Below, piece after piece: positions 12,285 to 23,049 of a DNA stretch of 64,000 nucleotides (positions within the stretch are counted from its first letter, which is position 1; every line of letters starts with the position of its first letter). The notes under the pieces were generated by a model that was given only the letters and a program-made list of their open reading frames with translations, searched no databases and was not told the DNA's origin. The position numbers and the translations under genes are program-made. Origin of the DNA: Notospermus geniculatus (taxonomy: Eukaryota > Nemertea > Pilidiophora > Heteronemertea > Lineidae); NCBI GenBank assembly GCA_002633025.1, contig NMRB01000384.1, forward strand, positions 175,783 to 239,782. The letters are read 5' to 3'.

Positions 12285-13138
12285 TGTTGTAAAATCAAGG
12301 CCATACATATGTACTGGTACACTGTCCCTTTAATAATGTTGTACTTCCGTTTGGTGCTGCCACCTGGCAGTAGCAATCGTCTTCGACTCGGAAGCTTTCG
12401 GCAACCTCCGGGCAGCCATTATAAGCACCTCGTCCGTATATAGCGGATTAAGTTCGACCACCATATGGTCGGTGATCAGGTCAGAAGTGATGCAGTTGTA
12501 GCATTGCGCAGACTAGGAATAGTTCCCTTATAATTTTTTATTTAAATATGTTGTGTTTGCACAAAATGAGTTATTTCGCAATAAATATTTATCTAAAAAC
12601 GTTTGAGGGTTAAACTGTGCATTTTGCAACGATCTTTATTGAAAAATTCGTATGCATTTAGGTGACTGTTTCTCCCTCCCCACCTCGATCACGAAACAAC
12701 AATGGCCGCCACAGCTTCACCACTTGAGGAGTTCAACGTGCTGTTATAGCGTGACTAACCCTTCATCAGGTAAGGTAACATGCTTCAACTCATTTTTCTA
12801 TATGTAGCAACATTCACAATGCCTAATTGGTGACTTAGATCATTCAAATAGATAGTTTGAACGTCTTGTCGAACCGATCTTCATCAAAGTAGTTCACGGA
12901 GCAATATGGCGCTGTCCGATATACGTCAGAGTTACGATGTTGGCACGAATCGTTCTCTGACGTTCAGATTGCTTGCAGTAGTTTTTCAAAATAAACGTCA
13001 CTTGTGCCATGACTTCCAAACAAGATAGATGTGTTGTTGTGGTCTTCTTTTATCATGTTTATTCCAATTTCCCTCGTATAAACCCAGCCTGCGAAGGTAA
13101 AGGCTCTCCAGAATGCCTTTATAGATCTATTTCGAACA
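12285..13138 (+). repeat. 5' LTR of the BEL/Pao element (854 bp form)
   Basis: Starts TGTTGTAAAATC and ends GAACA (TG...CA). It matches the 3' LTR at both ends but holds an extra 608 bp, from after GCAGTAG at 12367-12373 to the second GCAGTAG at 12975-12981. The extra block includes a TATAAG-like site near 12419. Confidence 0.85.
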
Positions 13139-13140
13139 TT

Positions 13141-13158
13141 TGGTGCCGAAACCCGGGA
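13141..13158 (+). promoter_or_regulatory. Primer binding site complementary to tRNA-Phe
   Basis: TGGTGCCGAAACCCGGGA, two bases after the 5' LTR, is complementary to the 3' 18 nt of a canonical animal tRNA-Phe ending in CCA (from memory of the tRNA sequence). Confidence 0.8.
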
Positions 13159-13163
13159 AAAGG

Positions 13164-14664
13164 ATGCCAGGACCGACGGCAAGTAGAGCAGGTTTGAAAG
13201 GCTGGGTCACGCGAGAGGCTCAGAACATGGCGGACATGTTGGATTCGGTGAAGTCTCCGACTGTGGAGGCCCTGAAACTTCAAATTTCCGAATTTGATAA
13301 ACGTTTAGAAGCCTACGACAACATGCAAACTAGTGTCGAGGCTGAGATTGTAGATGAGAACGAATTAATGAAGGAAATCAATCAGGCCAGTGAGTTTAGA
13401 AAGAAACATTTGTCCGTCAAAATGGCGGCACTCGAACTGCTTGCTAAGTTAGAAAGTGAACTTTCACAGTCGAAGTTAGCCACCCAACAGGTGAAAACTG
13501 AGTCTTTTGCCATGCTTCCTGAACTTTCGTTGCATGGTACTCAGGCTCAGACACGTCTTCCTAAACTGGAAATTGCTAAGTTTAAGGGAGACATCAAAGA
13601 TTGGCAAACGTTTTGGGACCAGTTTGAGGTTATCATCCATCAGAGCAAAATACATGCTGTGAACAAGTTTAGTTATTTACGCTCATTGTTGGAGGGAGAT
13701 GCATTAGAGAAGATTAGTGGTCTCCCTATGACAGAGACGAACTATGAAATAGCCCGGAACTGCCTGAAGGACAGTTATGCTAGGCCTGAACGTGCTATCT
13801 TCTCACATATTCAATCTTTATTGAGTATGTCCGTTCCTTCGTTTGACGTTGATCCACTTGGTGTTCATACGTTGTGGAAGTTACATGACGATATCACAGT
13901 ACACGTTCGGTGTCTGGAGACACTTGGTGTTAGTGGTGAGAAGTATGGTGTCTTTCTGACACCTCTCATTTTATCAAGGTTGCCGCAGGAGATTCGACTT
14001 GAATGGGCACGCAATAGTAAGAACAAGGAGCAGGATTTAGTTTATTTGCTGACGTTTCTGAAAACTGAAATCGAACGTAGGGAACAAGAGAAGATTAGTG
14101 GTCTCCCTATGACAGAGACGAACTATGAAATAGCCCGGAACTGCCTGAAGGACAGTTACGCTAGGCCTGAACGTGCTAGTCTTCTCACATATTCAATCTT
14201 TATTGAGTATGTCCGTTCCTTCGTTTGACGTTGATCCACTTGGTGTTCATACGTTGTGGAAGTTACATGACGATATCACAGTACACGTTCGGTGTCTGGA
14301 GACACTTGGTGTTAGCGGTGAGAAGTATGGTGTCTTTCTGACACCTCTCATTTTATCAAGGTTGCCGCAGGAGATTCGACTTGAATGGGCACGCAATATT
14401 GAGAACAAGGAGCAGGATTAAGTTTACTTGCTGACGTTTCTGAAAACTGAAATCGAACGTAGGGAACGGTCCGAGGGTTTCAGTGATTCTTCAGTTGGAG
14501 AGTCTAAGACGCCTGCAACGCCTGTTCAATCGAATCGACCGAGTACATCTGCATTACCAGTTTCTACTAATCGGCACAGTGGTGGTTCTTCGGTAACGTG
14601 TAATTTCTGTGAAAAGCCACACACCGTCTCACAAGTGTTGGGACATTTTGAAGATGTCTGTTGA
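13164..14664 (+). pseudogene. BEL/Pao gag, with internal tandem duplication
   Basis: Begins at ATG 13164. The frame at 13140 in the open-frame sense is only a TTG. The first part is predicted helical with a coiled coil (about residues 25-120), then the conserved gag block containing LPKLEIAKFKGDIKDWQTFW. A 381-bp block (about 13706-14086) is repeated at 14087-14468. The second copy has one extra G near 14179 that shifts frame, and a TAA at 14419-14421 where the first copy reads TTA. Reading resumes at 14428 with a Ser/Thr/Pro-rich linker. In an intact element Gag makes the particle and binds RNA. This copy cannot make a full protein. Confidence 0.85.
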
Positions 14665-15559
14665 CGAACGGCACGAGAGGATGCGGAAAGCCGGTGTGTG
14701 TTTTCGTTGTCTGGCCAATAATCATGTGGCACGTGGCTGCTCTGCAAAGTGTGCTAAGTGTGGTGGTCGTCATCACGACCTTTTGTGCAAATCTGGTGCT
14801 AAGCCTTCATCAAACAGGAAGTCGCATTCAAAGCAGTCTTCGGAACCCAAGACGAGTAAACCTAGTTCAGATGTATCGGAGGCCAAATCATCGGACGGGA
14901 ATAGTTCGAACTCTTCCAACGTCAAAGTCGCGGTTTCTCACGTTGGTGTTGTTACTGAAAGACGCACTGTTCTACAGACTGCCAGAGTGTTGGTTCGTGG
15001 ACAGAATGGCACGTCCTATGCAACTGTGCTATTTGATACTGGTTCAGACATGACATATGTGGTCTCATCCTTGGTGCAGAGATTGCAACCTGAGTGGGTG
15101 ACATCCAGGAACATTTCTTATGCTACATTCGGAGGTGAATCCGCTTCTGCTAGCAAAGTTCACAATGTCTACAAGTTGGGTCTCCGAACTAGAGATGGTA
15201 ATGAGGAAATGTTGAATGCAGTTGAAGTGAAAGTTATCTCTGCACCAATGGTGAGACCTCGTATTGCTCCTGAGATTCATGAATCTATTCGGCACCTTGA
15301 TTTGGCAGACCAATACTGTGATCAGAAGGAAGTGAATATTGACATACTAATAGGGCTAGATTCCTATTGGAATTTTGTTCAGGAGAAGTTCATGAGGTTA
15401 CCTGAGGGATTGGTTGCACAGGATACCAAATTTGGTTGGATCCTTTCAGGTACCTGCAGTGGTCAAATCACTTTTCAGCGTGTGCTGTGTCTCATCAGCT
15501 GGTGTGTCTCTCTGATATCCCTGATAGTACACTCCAGAATTTCTGGGATTTGGATTTAG
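14609..15559 (+). pseudogene. Gag zinc knuckles and aspartic protease (BEL/Pao)
   Basis: Carries a canonical CCHC knuckle CFRCLANNHVARGC and a second C-x2-C-x3-H-x4-C (CAKCGGRHHDLLC), then a low-complexity Ser/Lys linker, then a retroviral-type aspartic protease with the catalytic FDTGSD at about nt 15031-15048. The frame is lost near 15450, after KFGWILSGT, where coding continues in the frame that starts at 15436. The knuckles bind the element's RNA and the protease would cut the polyprotein. It overlaps the end of the gag frame at 14609-14664, showing another shift. Confidence 0.85.
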
Positions 15560-16101
15560 TAGGTGTTAGTGAAGATAACCCAGCAATTTCTGTAGATCCT
15601 ACATTGAAGAAATTTCATGAAAGCGTCAAATTTACAAATGGTAGGTACCAGGTAGAATTGCCTTGGAAGGGAAATGCCAGTTTGTTATTGGATAACAGGA
15701 AACAAGCTGAACTGAGGTTGAAAAGTCTATCTAGGAAACTTAGTAGAGATCCAAGTTTGGAGTCGAGGTACTGCCAAGCTTTGAAAGAATTGGGGACACA
15801 GGGCATTATCAGAGAGGTCACACCAGCTGAGGAGGTCAATTGTGATCATCCTGTCTACTACATGCCACACAGACCTGTGGTAAAAGAGAGTCGTGTTTCA
15901 ACAAAGATTAGACCGGTGTTCGATGCATCGGCCCGGGGTGTCAATGGGCTGTCTTTGAATGATTGTGTGGAATCTCGGCCATCCCTTCTACCTTGTTTGG
16001 TGAAGGTATTGCTGAGATTCCGAATGTGGCGATACGGACTGGCTGCTGATATTACCAAGGCATTCTTGCAGATTGAGGTTTGTGAGAAAGACCAAGATGT
16101 A
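15436..16101 (+). pseudogene. BEL/Pao reverse transcriptase, first half
   Basis: From about residue 35 the frame gives the Pol linker and the fingers/palm start of a BEL RT: an IRPVFDASARG motif and GLAADITKAFLQIEV with the first catalytic aspartate (AADITKAF). The coding sequence is cut at the TA at 16100-16101, where a 767-bp palindromic element is inserted. Downstream of the TA at 16869 the RT frame continues in register, so the insertion, not deletion, is the break. Confidence 0.85.
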
Positions 16102-16868
16102 CAGTCATTGACAAAAGTTTATCTCCACCTGACATCTTGAATATTTCAAATACTACTGGACCAATTTTAACACTGTTTGTTGCACATGAAAGTATATCTT
16201 GTTGGTCATATTTCTGCATCAAAACTTTGGATATTCGGAAATATCGTTATTATGTAATAGCTCATCAGAAAAAACACTAAAAATCAGCATTGTTATTACG
16301 TAATTTTTTTGTGATTTTTGTTGCAGTTCTGATAGAGTGGAACTTTCTAAGGATTTGGGAAATTTTGGAACTTTTTTGCATTATTTGGGCAGTAATATTG
16401 CATATGGTCAAAATATCAAAAATATCAAACATGCTTAACTGCTTACCGGTTTAAGCTAAAAGTTCCAAAACTTCATACTTCTACGTTTTGAAGTGAGCTC
16501 TGTCTACTGATATCAAAATTTTGTGAAAAATTGGAAATTTTCAAATTATCAAAATTTTGATAATCTCAGATATCTCAGCAACCACTCAACATATTTTGAT
16601 GAAACAAATTCCCAAATCCTTAGAAAGTTCCACTCTATCAGAACTGCAACAAAAATCACAAAAAAATTACGTAATAACAATGTTGATATTTAGTGTTTTT
16701 TCTGATGAGCTATTACATAATAACGATATTTCCGAATATCCCAAGTTTTAATGCAGAAATATGACCAACAAGATATACTTTCATGTGCAACAAACCGTGT
16801 TAAAATTGGTCCAGTAGTATTTGAAATATTCAAGATGTCAGGTGGAGATAAACTTTTGTCAATGACTG
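16102..16868. mobile_element. Palindromic TA-flanked MITE inside RT
   Basis: Begins CAGTCATTGACAAAAGTTTA and ends with its complement. Arms of about 280-320 bp are nearly perfect inverted copies around an AT-rich centre (about 16390-16550). Both sides are TA (16100-16101 and 16869-16870), the duplication made by Tc1/mariner-type transposases. No coding capacity. A sister copy starts at 32310. Confidence 0.9.
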
Positions 16869-17953
16869 TACATAGATTCCTTTGGAATGATAATGGCGAG
16901 GTGCGTGTCATGAAGTTTCTTAGAGTACCCTTTGGTAATACCAGTAGCCCGTTCCTTCTCAATGCTACTGTTCAGCATCACCTTTGCAAGTATCCTATTT
17001 GCAAGGCTGTGCCTGAACTCAAAGAAAACTTGTACGTAGACGACCTCATTTCTGGTGATGATTTGGAGGAGGAGTTATCTGAGTTGTATGTTCAGTCGAG
17101 AAATGTTCTTGGAGAGGGTGGGTTCCCACTAGCAAAGTTTCATTCAAATAGTCAAGTGGCTACCCAGCTTTTCTCTTCTGAAGAGGGAGTTGGTCTCTCT
17201 GGAAATGACTCAACTAAGATCTTAGGCCTGAAATGGTTTAAGTTGAAGGATTGCTTTGCCTTTGAAACAGTGGATCTTCCTTCAGACAAATTGGGTATTG
17301 TCACCACAAAGAGGCTTGTCTTGAGTGTGTTAGCGAGAATGTTTGACCCCTTGGGGTTCCTGACCCCGTACACTGTGCTGGCCGAAATTCTCATTCAAGA
17401 AATGTGGATCTTGAAACTTGACTGGGACGAACAAGCTCCTCCCAAGATTGACTTCAGGTTCCAACGATGGTTGAGAGGGCTGGCGAGTGTGCGGTGTTGG
17501 GAAGTTCCGAGGCGTTACACATCATTACTTTGGTCACAGTGCTCTGACAAGATTGAACTGCATTGCTTTGGTGATGCCTCTTCGCGTGCGTATGGTTCAG
17601 CAGTTTTCATTCGCATTCCTAAGGACGATGGAACCTTTGAGGTTTCCTTAGTTACTTCTAGGGCTAGAGTTGCCCCAGTGAAAGTTGTTTCACTGCCTAG
17701 GCTTGAGCTCTTGGCTTCTTTGCTATCTTCCAGACTGCTGGATTTTGTACGTAGTGCCTTGGGGCTTTCTAATGTATCCTACAGATGTTGGACTGACTCG
17801 ACAGTCGCCCTCTGTTGGATAAGAGGTGAGCCGAGTAGGTGGAAGGCATTTGTCAGAAATAGAGTTGATGAAATTCGCAGGCTTACTTCCCCAGACAAGT
17901 GGTCTCACTGTCCAGGCAGAGGAAACCCGGCTGACCAGGGGTGTTTTTGCTGA
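16869..17953 (+). pseudogene. BEL/Pao reverse transcriptase second half and RNase H
   Basis: Resumes RT right after the insertion. The palm has VPFGNTSSPFLLNA and the catalytic YVDD at 17033-17044. Then comes the connection region with VLSVLARMFDPLGFLTPYTV, typical of BEL/Pao. An RNase H-like fold follows with a first acidic residue in HCFGDASSRAYG and VSLPRLELLA further on. The frame is lost near 17940, in the block NPADQG, where a one-base shift moves coding into the frame ending at 18242. RT copies the element's RNA to DNA and RNase H removes the RNA template. Confidence 0.88.
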
Positions 17954-18242
17954 AGATCTGGTTTCTTCTGTCCAGTGGTTACATGGACCTGCTTGGTTGT
18001 CACAGCCTGCGAGTTTCACCGATGTTGATGCATGTAGTGATGAGATTGTCATTCGTCAGGTAGAGAAATTTCTCAAACCTGAAATGGTTAGTGTTATGAT
18101 TGTTGCCAAGAAGTGGATGCCATTGGAAAATGTGTTGAATGTTGAGCGTTGGGGAAACCTAACCAAAGCTGTCCGAGTGATTTCATGGGTGTTGAGGTGG
18201 ATACACAATGCTAAGTTTCCAGGTGATGGGCGCTGGAGGTGA
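17942..18242 (+). pseudogene. BEL/Pao pol, RNase H-integrase linker
   Basis: Short in-frame continuation of pol (about SVQWLHGPAWLSQP onward) ending at a TGA at 18240-18242. The stop is created by a 16-bp tandem duplication of GGTGATGGGCGCTGGA at about 18223-18254, which shifts the frame before the integrase. Confidence 0.75.
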
Positions 18243-18272
18243 TGGGCTCTGGAGGAGACGGCAGCAGGCAGA

Positions 18273-19787
18273 TTGAAATTGATTGAACATACTCAACATG
18301 TATCTTTTGATGCAGAGTTTTGTGATCTGTCCCAAGGTCGAAGAGTGCATAAGTCATCAGTCCTTTTCAAGTTAGACCCATACATTGATCAGGATGGCTT
18401 ATTGAGGGTCAAGGGTCGGCTGCAATTGTCATCTTTGTCATATGGAGAAAAGCACCCCTTGATCCTCCCCAAGGGACATTTCGCAAAGCTATTGATACAG
18501 CATCAGCACAGGCTTCTGAAACATGCAGGGGTTGATTTGATGGTTACATCTCTCAGGGACAATTATTGGATCATTGGCTTGAGACGTTTGGCTAAGTTGG
18601 TTAAACGGGAGTGTTTCCATTGTCAGAAAGTGGACGCACAGGCCTGCAATCAGTTTGTTGCCCCTCTTCCAGAGTTGCGAATCCACAGGGCGTCTGCTTT
18701 CACTGTGACAGGTTTGGACTTTGCTGGTCCACTTTTCTGTGTTGATTTCCCTGCAAGAAAGCTGTACATACTGCTTTTCACTTGTGCGGTTATTAGAGCC
18801 GTACATTTGGAGTTGACGGATTCCATGTCTGTGACAGATTGTGTTCTGGCTCTGCGAAGATTCTCCTCGCGCCGAGGCCTTCCCACCATCCTCTACTCCG
18901 ATAAAGCCAAGACATTTGAGGGTGCAGAGAAGGAACTGATGAAAATCTTTGGTCCAAATGCTCCAAAGTGGAAGTACATTGCCCCTCGGTCTCCTTGGTG
19001 GGGAGGATGGTGGGAGCGCCTCGTGCGCTCGGTCAAGTCTGCTCTGAAGAAGTCATTGGGCAGTTCTTGTCTTTCACGTGTAGAGCTTGAGACCAGTTTA
19101 CAAGAGGTGGAAGCATGTGTAAATTCGCACCCACTGACATTTGTGGGAGATGATGTTGATGGTGTGCAACCTCTCACACCCGCTCAGTTGTTGATTGGTA
19201 GAAATGTTGCTTTTCAACCTGAAGTGAGCGAAGTCGAGTATGTGATTTCTCAAGAAGATATAGGTGAAAGGGAATTGATTCGTCAAAGACGAGTGGAGAT
19301 GTTCTGGGAAATGTGGAGTAGGGATTACCTTCGCAACCTTCCTCCAACTGTGAATAAATTCAATGCCAAAGGTAATTTAGATGTGGGCTCCTTGGTTCTC
19401 ATCAAAGAGGACAATGTACCTAGAATGAAGTGGCCACTAGGTGTTGTAATAGAGATGTTTCCCGGAAAGGATGGCGTCACACGTTGCGTTGAGTTGAAAA
19501 CAGCCAAGGGAAAGTTAGTTCGTCCCATTCAGAGACTGCATGATTTGGAATTGAGTAAATGTGGTCCGGAGGTTACTGAAGGTGGGAAAAATCACACATC
19601 CCTCCAAGAGAATCAGGAAGGTTGCGGGGGTTGTCCCTCCTCACCTGTTTCTCAGAGCATTTCTACTCCAGATGGAGGTGAGGATTATTCTTCTTCACCT
19701 GTGTCTCAGAGTTCTGGGTCAAGGCCGGGACAAACTGTTACACGGTGTGGTAGGATCAGTAAACCCAAACAACGATTAGATCTTTAG
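18273..19787 (+). pseudogene. BEL/Pao integrase
   Basis: A 504-codon open frame. It has an N-terminal HHCC zinc-binding region (His in HQHRLLKHAG, Cys in CFHCQK), then a DDE core with D149 (TGLDFAGP), D210 (LYSDKAKTF) and E248 (WWERLVRS). After this is the BEL-type C-terminal extension (about residues 330-430: KFNAKGNLDVGSLVLIKED and GKLVRPIQRLHDLEL), then a Ser/Gly-rich tail. The catalytic residues are all present, so this part is the best preserved of the element. It is called a pseudogene only because upstream pol is broken. It would insert the cDNA into the host genome. Confidence 0.9.
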
Positions 19788-20506
19788 GTTCCGTCAGTTA
19801 TTTGATCTGTATTAGAGAAGACCATGTCACGTTCATATTCTGCTACCATCTATTGGCACAAGTAGTAGGTGGACATTCTCAAATTTAACTAAGGTTTTAA
19901 TTTGTGAAATGTCCGTGTTCGTGAAATTTGTAGGCTAAATGTAGCCATTTGTTTGATTGAAGTTTGCCAAAATTTTGAGTCAAGTTTATGTTATAGTTTG
20001 TCTAATTTTATTGGTTAGTTTACGTTATTTTATTGGCATTTGTATTCTGTTTAGTGCATTTGTTTTGGAAAGTGTATGTTTTAAATTTCTACCTCATTGT
20101 GATCGAGAATGGCCAAGTATTTACACTAGACCTCATAGAAATTCCTAGTGCTTTGTACTCAGAACCATAGCTGCTGGTATGTATGTATGGAAATAGTAGA
20201 GTTGAGAAGCAAATCGGTTGTTGTTTTAGATGTATGTATTTTAGACAGTTACATTAGTTTGGAGCTGTTGTTGTGTGCTCTTGAATTTAGTGTTTTAGTC
20301 CTTAGGAGACCAGAATAATTGGTTGGTTCTCCTTAGGTAGTCACTAAATTTCATTGCTTGGAGATTTTCGGCAAACATGGTACATGTATATTGGTTGTTC
20401 TCCTTGCGATGGTAATTTGGAGACTTAGTTGCAGTGGATAGTTCTCCTGTGGTTGCTGGCGAATTGTGTTTCAGTTGTTAGCAAATACATGTAGTTTTGG
20501 ACCTCC
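19788..20506 (+). other. Untranslated tail of BEL/Pao element
   Basis: About 720 bp between the integrase stop and the polypurine tract; T-rich, no frame of note. Nothing env-like is present. Confidence 0.6.
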
Positions 20507-20520
20507 AAAAGGTGGGAGGA
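20507..20520 (+). promoter_or_regulatory. Polypurine tract
   Basis: AAAAGGTGGGAGGA-type purine run directly before the 3' LTR start TGTTG, where plus-strand DNA synthesis would prime. Confidence 0.7.
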
Positions 20521-20766
20521 TGTTGCAAAATCAAGGCCATACATATGTACTGGTACACTGTCCCTTTAATAATGTTGTACTTCCGTTTGGTGCTGCCACC
20601 TGGCAGTAGTTTTTCAAAATAAACCTCACTTGTGCCATGACTTCCAAACAAGATAGATGTGTTGTTGTGGTCTTCTTTTTATATCATGTTATTCCAATTT
20701 CCCTCGTATAAACCCAGCCTGCGAAGGTAAACTCTCCAGAATGCCTTTATAGATCTATTTCGAACA
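20521..20766 (+). repeat. 3' LTR (246 bp form)
   Basis: TGTTGC...GAACA. It aligns to the 5' LTR but joins GCAGTAG directly to TTTTTCAAAATAAAC, lacking 608 bp. Other differences are a few substitutions and 2-nt indels (for example TTCTTTTTATATC against TTCTTTTATC). Confidence 0.85.
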
Positions 20767-21045
20767 TCCAATATGGCCAGCAGATGGCATAAACTGAAAA
20801 TCATCTATTGTACGGTCACCGGATTGTTATGGTGGTTGAAATTATCGACGCAACTACCTGTTTACATGTACATGTAGATGTACATGCAAAATGTATGTTA
20901 GTATCCCCACTGCTACCGCGGTTGAAAGCACCATGCTCATTTTTATCTTTTCAGATCATGACATCACCAAGTCATCGCGTATGTGGTTATCTGCAGGATG
21001 TTATTGTTAGTCCAATCAAGACAGCAAGGTCATCTGCAACACAAT

Positions 21046-21996
21046 GGGTGATATGAATAAAAATAAGTAATAACTTTTACTCCAGTTTTTGAAGTATTTA
21101 CTGGTGACTATATGAATAAAACAGGAGTAATTACTGCAAGTAATTACTTGTAGCTACTACTAATAAGTATTACTTAATACTAGTGCAGTAGTTACTCCAA
21201 AAACAGTAAATACTGCCGAGGATATGAATAATCAGCAGTATTCACTAGGACTTTCCCAGTTATTACTTGAAATTTTCAAGGTAGCTCCAGACCTACCTTG
21301 GACATCGAAGCATACAGAAGTTTAATAAAAATCATGGCAGCGTTTATGAATAAACCGCGGAAAAGAAGGTGTATGAGCCAAGAAGGACATGTTCTGAGTA
21401 GAATTACAGATGCCTTTAGCGATTTGAAGAGGAAAATGTATGGATCGCACAGAACTTCCTAGTAGAAAGTACAGGTGTTATATTTGCAGGTGTTTCTGTG
21501 AATGAGTGTGTCCCCCCCCCCCGCCCATTGTTTGGGAAATGCTGGCAGATGTTTCTCTGTGTGTCCCCTGTTTTCAAGTCTCCGCTTATTCCGTCAGACA
21601 ATAGTAGGGGAACACTCACAGATGGGCAACACTGGCAGATGTTACACCGGCACAAAATATCCAGTGAACCTCCCTAAGGTCATATCGGCGTCTTTCACTT
21701 GATGCACATACACAATAAAGGTCTATTCTCACTGATCCTATGCAACAAAGGAAATATTTGTAAAACACCCTTATTACCACATTTCAGTAATGTGGTTGTT
21801 CAATTTCAGTACAGTGAACCCAGGACTCAGACGAGTAAAAACTAGTAGGGCAGAAGTGATTACTTTGCAGTAAAAGCAACTGTTTATTCATATGAATTCA
21901 AGTGTTCACTTCTACTTGGAGTAAAAACTTGGGACTAGTTACTTTTACTTTTAGTAACTACTAGCTAGTAGATACTGATTTTTATTCATATCACCC
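21046..21996. mobile_element. TIR element ending GGGTGATATGAATAAAAA
   Basis: Left end GGGTGATATGAATAAAAATA and right end TTTTTATTCATATCACCC are inverted copies. Inside each end lie degenerate tandem runs of AGTAATTACT/AGTAACTACT-like motifs. Both sides carry AAT, a possible 3-bp duplication. No transposase frame. The middle (21300-21700) is unrelated sequence. Confidence 0.7.
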
Positions 21997-22162
21997 AATA
22001 TTTCAATGCCCACCTCCAAACTAGTGATAAAGACTAAATATGAACCCTACCAGCCCCCAATCATAACAAATGACACATACATTGTCACAATACAAGACCA
22101 AAAGTATTTCATCAAAGCCAATATAAAATGCTAATAGTGACCGAAAAACCTGAACAGATAAA

Positions 22163-22360
22163 CCCCAGGTCACAGTTTGGCGACTTAGGAGGGCGAATCC
22201 CCGCGAACTAGTATGAAATGGTCCATAGACCATGTGCTCACCCCCTTGGACATAATAGTGTAATGACAGAGAGAGGCATGTTCATGGTCCATGAACCATT
22301 TCATACTACATTGTAGTTCGCGGGGATTCGCTCGTCTAAGTCGCCACAGTGTTACCTGGG
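22163..22360. mobile_element. Small foldback element with GGTCCATGGACC-type core
   Basis: Arms of about 75-80 bp pair (CCCAGGT...GGCGACTTAG...GCGAATCCCCGCGAACTA...ATGAAATGGTCCA). Each arm ends inside the dispersed ATGGTCCATGGACCAT motif. No coding capacity. Confidence 0.7.
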
Positions 22361-22632
22361 CTTAAGCTACACTCTCAGGAAGAAGGACTTCATTGTCGCG
22401 CAGGCGCAGATCCAGGATTTTGGGCAGAGGTCAGGGCCGCCGAAGGGCGGTCGTTTCAGGCGGGCGGCGAAGATACCCGCCACGACTGGGGGTCCGGGGG
22501 GCCTCCCCCAGAAAATTTTGAAATCTAGAAGGTCGTAGACGCGATTACCTGGCATCTCAATATCAAAACAGAAGCTTTATTCTTGCATTTTTTGCTTACT
22601 GTCGGAAATTATTGAAAAAAAAACAATAACAA
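22361..22632. repeat. GC-rich dispersed segment
   Basis: Contains GGGGGTCCGGGGGGCCTCCC followed by CCAGAAAATTTTGAAA. A similar G-run/CCCCC block recurs at about 45940-45990. It looks like a piece of a dispersed repeat; no gene seen. Confidence 0.4.
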
Positions 22633-22989
22633 TTGGTAGTGGCGAGCAGCCCCCCACCCCCTGGATCAGCGCCTGTCGCGGATGCAACAGGTTCCATTAA
22701 CTTAACTGCATGTGAATCCAACATTGCCAAACTCCAGATAGATCACTCCTACCACAACAAGAATGCAACAGTCACAGAATACTACAACAAATCAATTAAC
22801 ACCTCACCAAGCACTGCCGCCACTGAAATATGTGTTACCCTCACCGACGGTGATTTCGCTACAACTAGTGATGTCATTGGTATTGATGAAAAACCCCAAT
22901 ATCAATGCCGCTCCTTTCACAAATTAATCCCAGCGTTAACCATCACTACCAATACCACGTACGATGTCGTTGCCCACCCTGGAAAATGA
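22633..22989 (+). CDS. Open frame of unknown nature
   Basis: A 118-codon frame, Thr/Asn-rich with several N-x-S/T sites (INLT, NKNAT, KSINTS, TNTTYD) and few Cys. No signal peptide, no domain and no splice evidence. The same kind of sequence appears to resume after the inserted element at 24027 (frame 24039-24464, first ~65 codons). It could be an eroded exon or chance; I do not recognise it. Confidence 0.15.
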   Translation: MVVASSPPPPGSAPVADATGSINLTACESNIAKLQIDHSYHNKNATVTEYYNKSINTSPSTAATEICVTLTDGDFATTSDVIGIDEKPQYQCRSFHKLIPALTITTNTTYDVVAHPGK

Positions 22990-23049
22990 CGCAGAAGATT
23001 CATTTCCTTAATAATGTGAAATATTTTGCCGAACTTCATTTGAGGAACA

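Larger units (their letters stand above)
12285..20766 (+). mobile_element. BEL/Pao LTR retrotransposon, decayed
   Basis: A full-span element: 5' LTR 12285-13138, a tRNA-Phe-type primer site at 13141, a gag-protease-reverse transcriptase-RNase H-integrase order on +, a purine-rich tract at about 20507-20520 and 3' LTR 20521-20766. Domain order and sequence style (A17-type protease, RT with YVDD, long integrase with a C-terminal extension) fit BEL/Pao. It is dead: a duplicated gag block with a frameshift, an in-frame stop, frame changes near 15450, 17940 and 18240, and a palindromic element inserted in RT. LTRs differ by several substitutions and small indels, so it is not recent. No env-like frame is present. 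No target duplication is visible. Confidence 0.9.

Noticed and set aside
12285-20766. Possible endogenous retrovirus with env
   Set aside because: Pol type and domain order are BEL/Pao, and the 0.7 kb after integrase has no envelope-like frame.
22633-22989. Secreted Thr/Asn-rich glycoprotein
   Set aside because: No signal peptide, no homologue recognised and no exon borders; listed only as an open frame of unknown nature.
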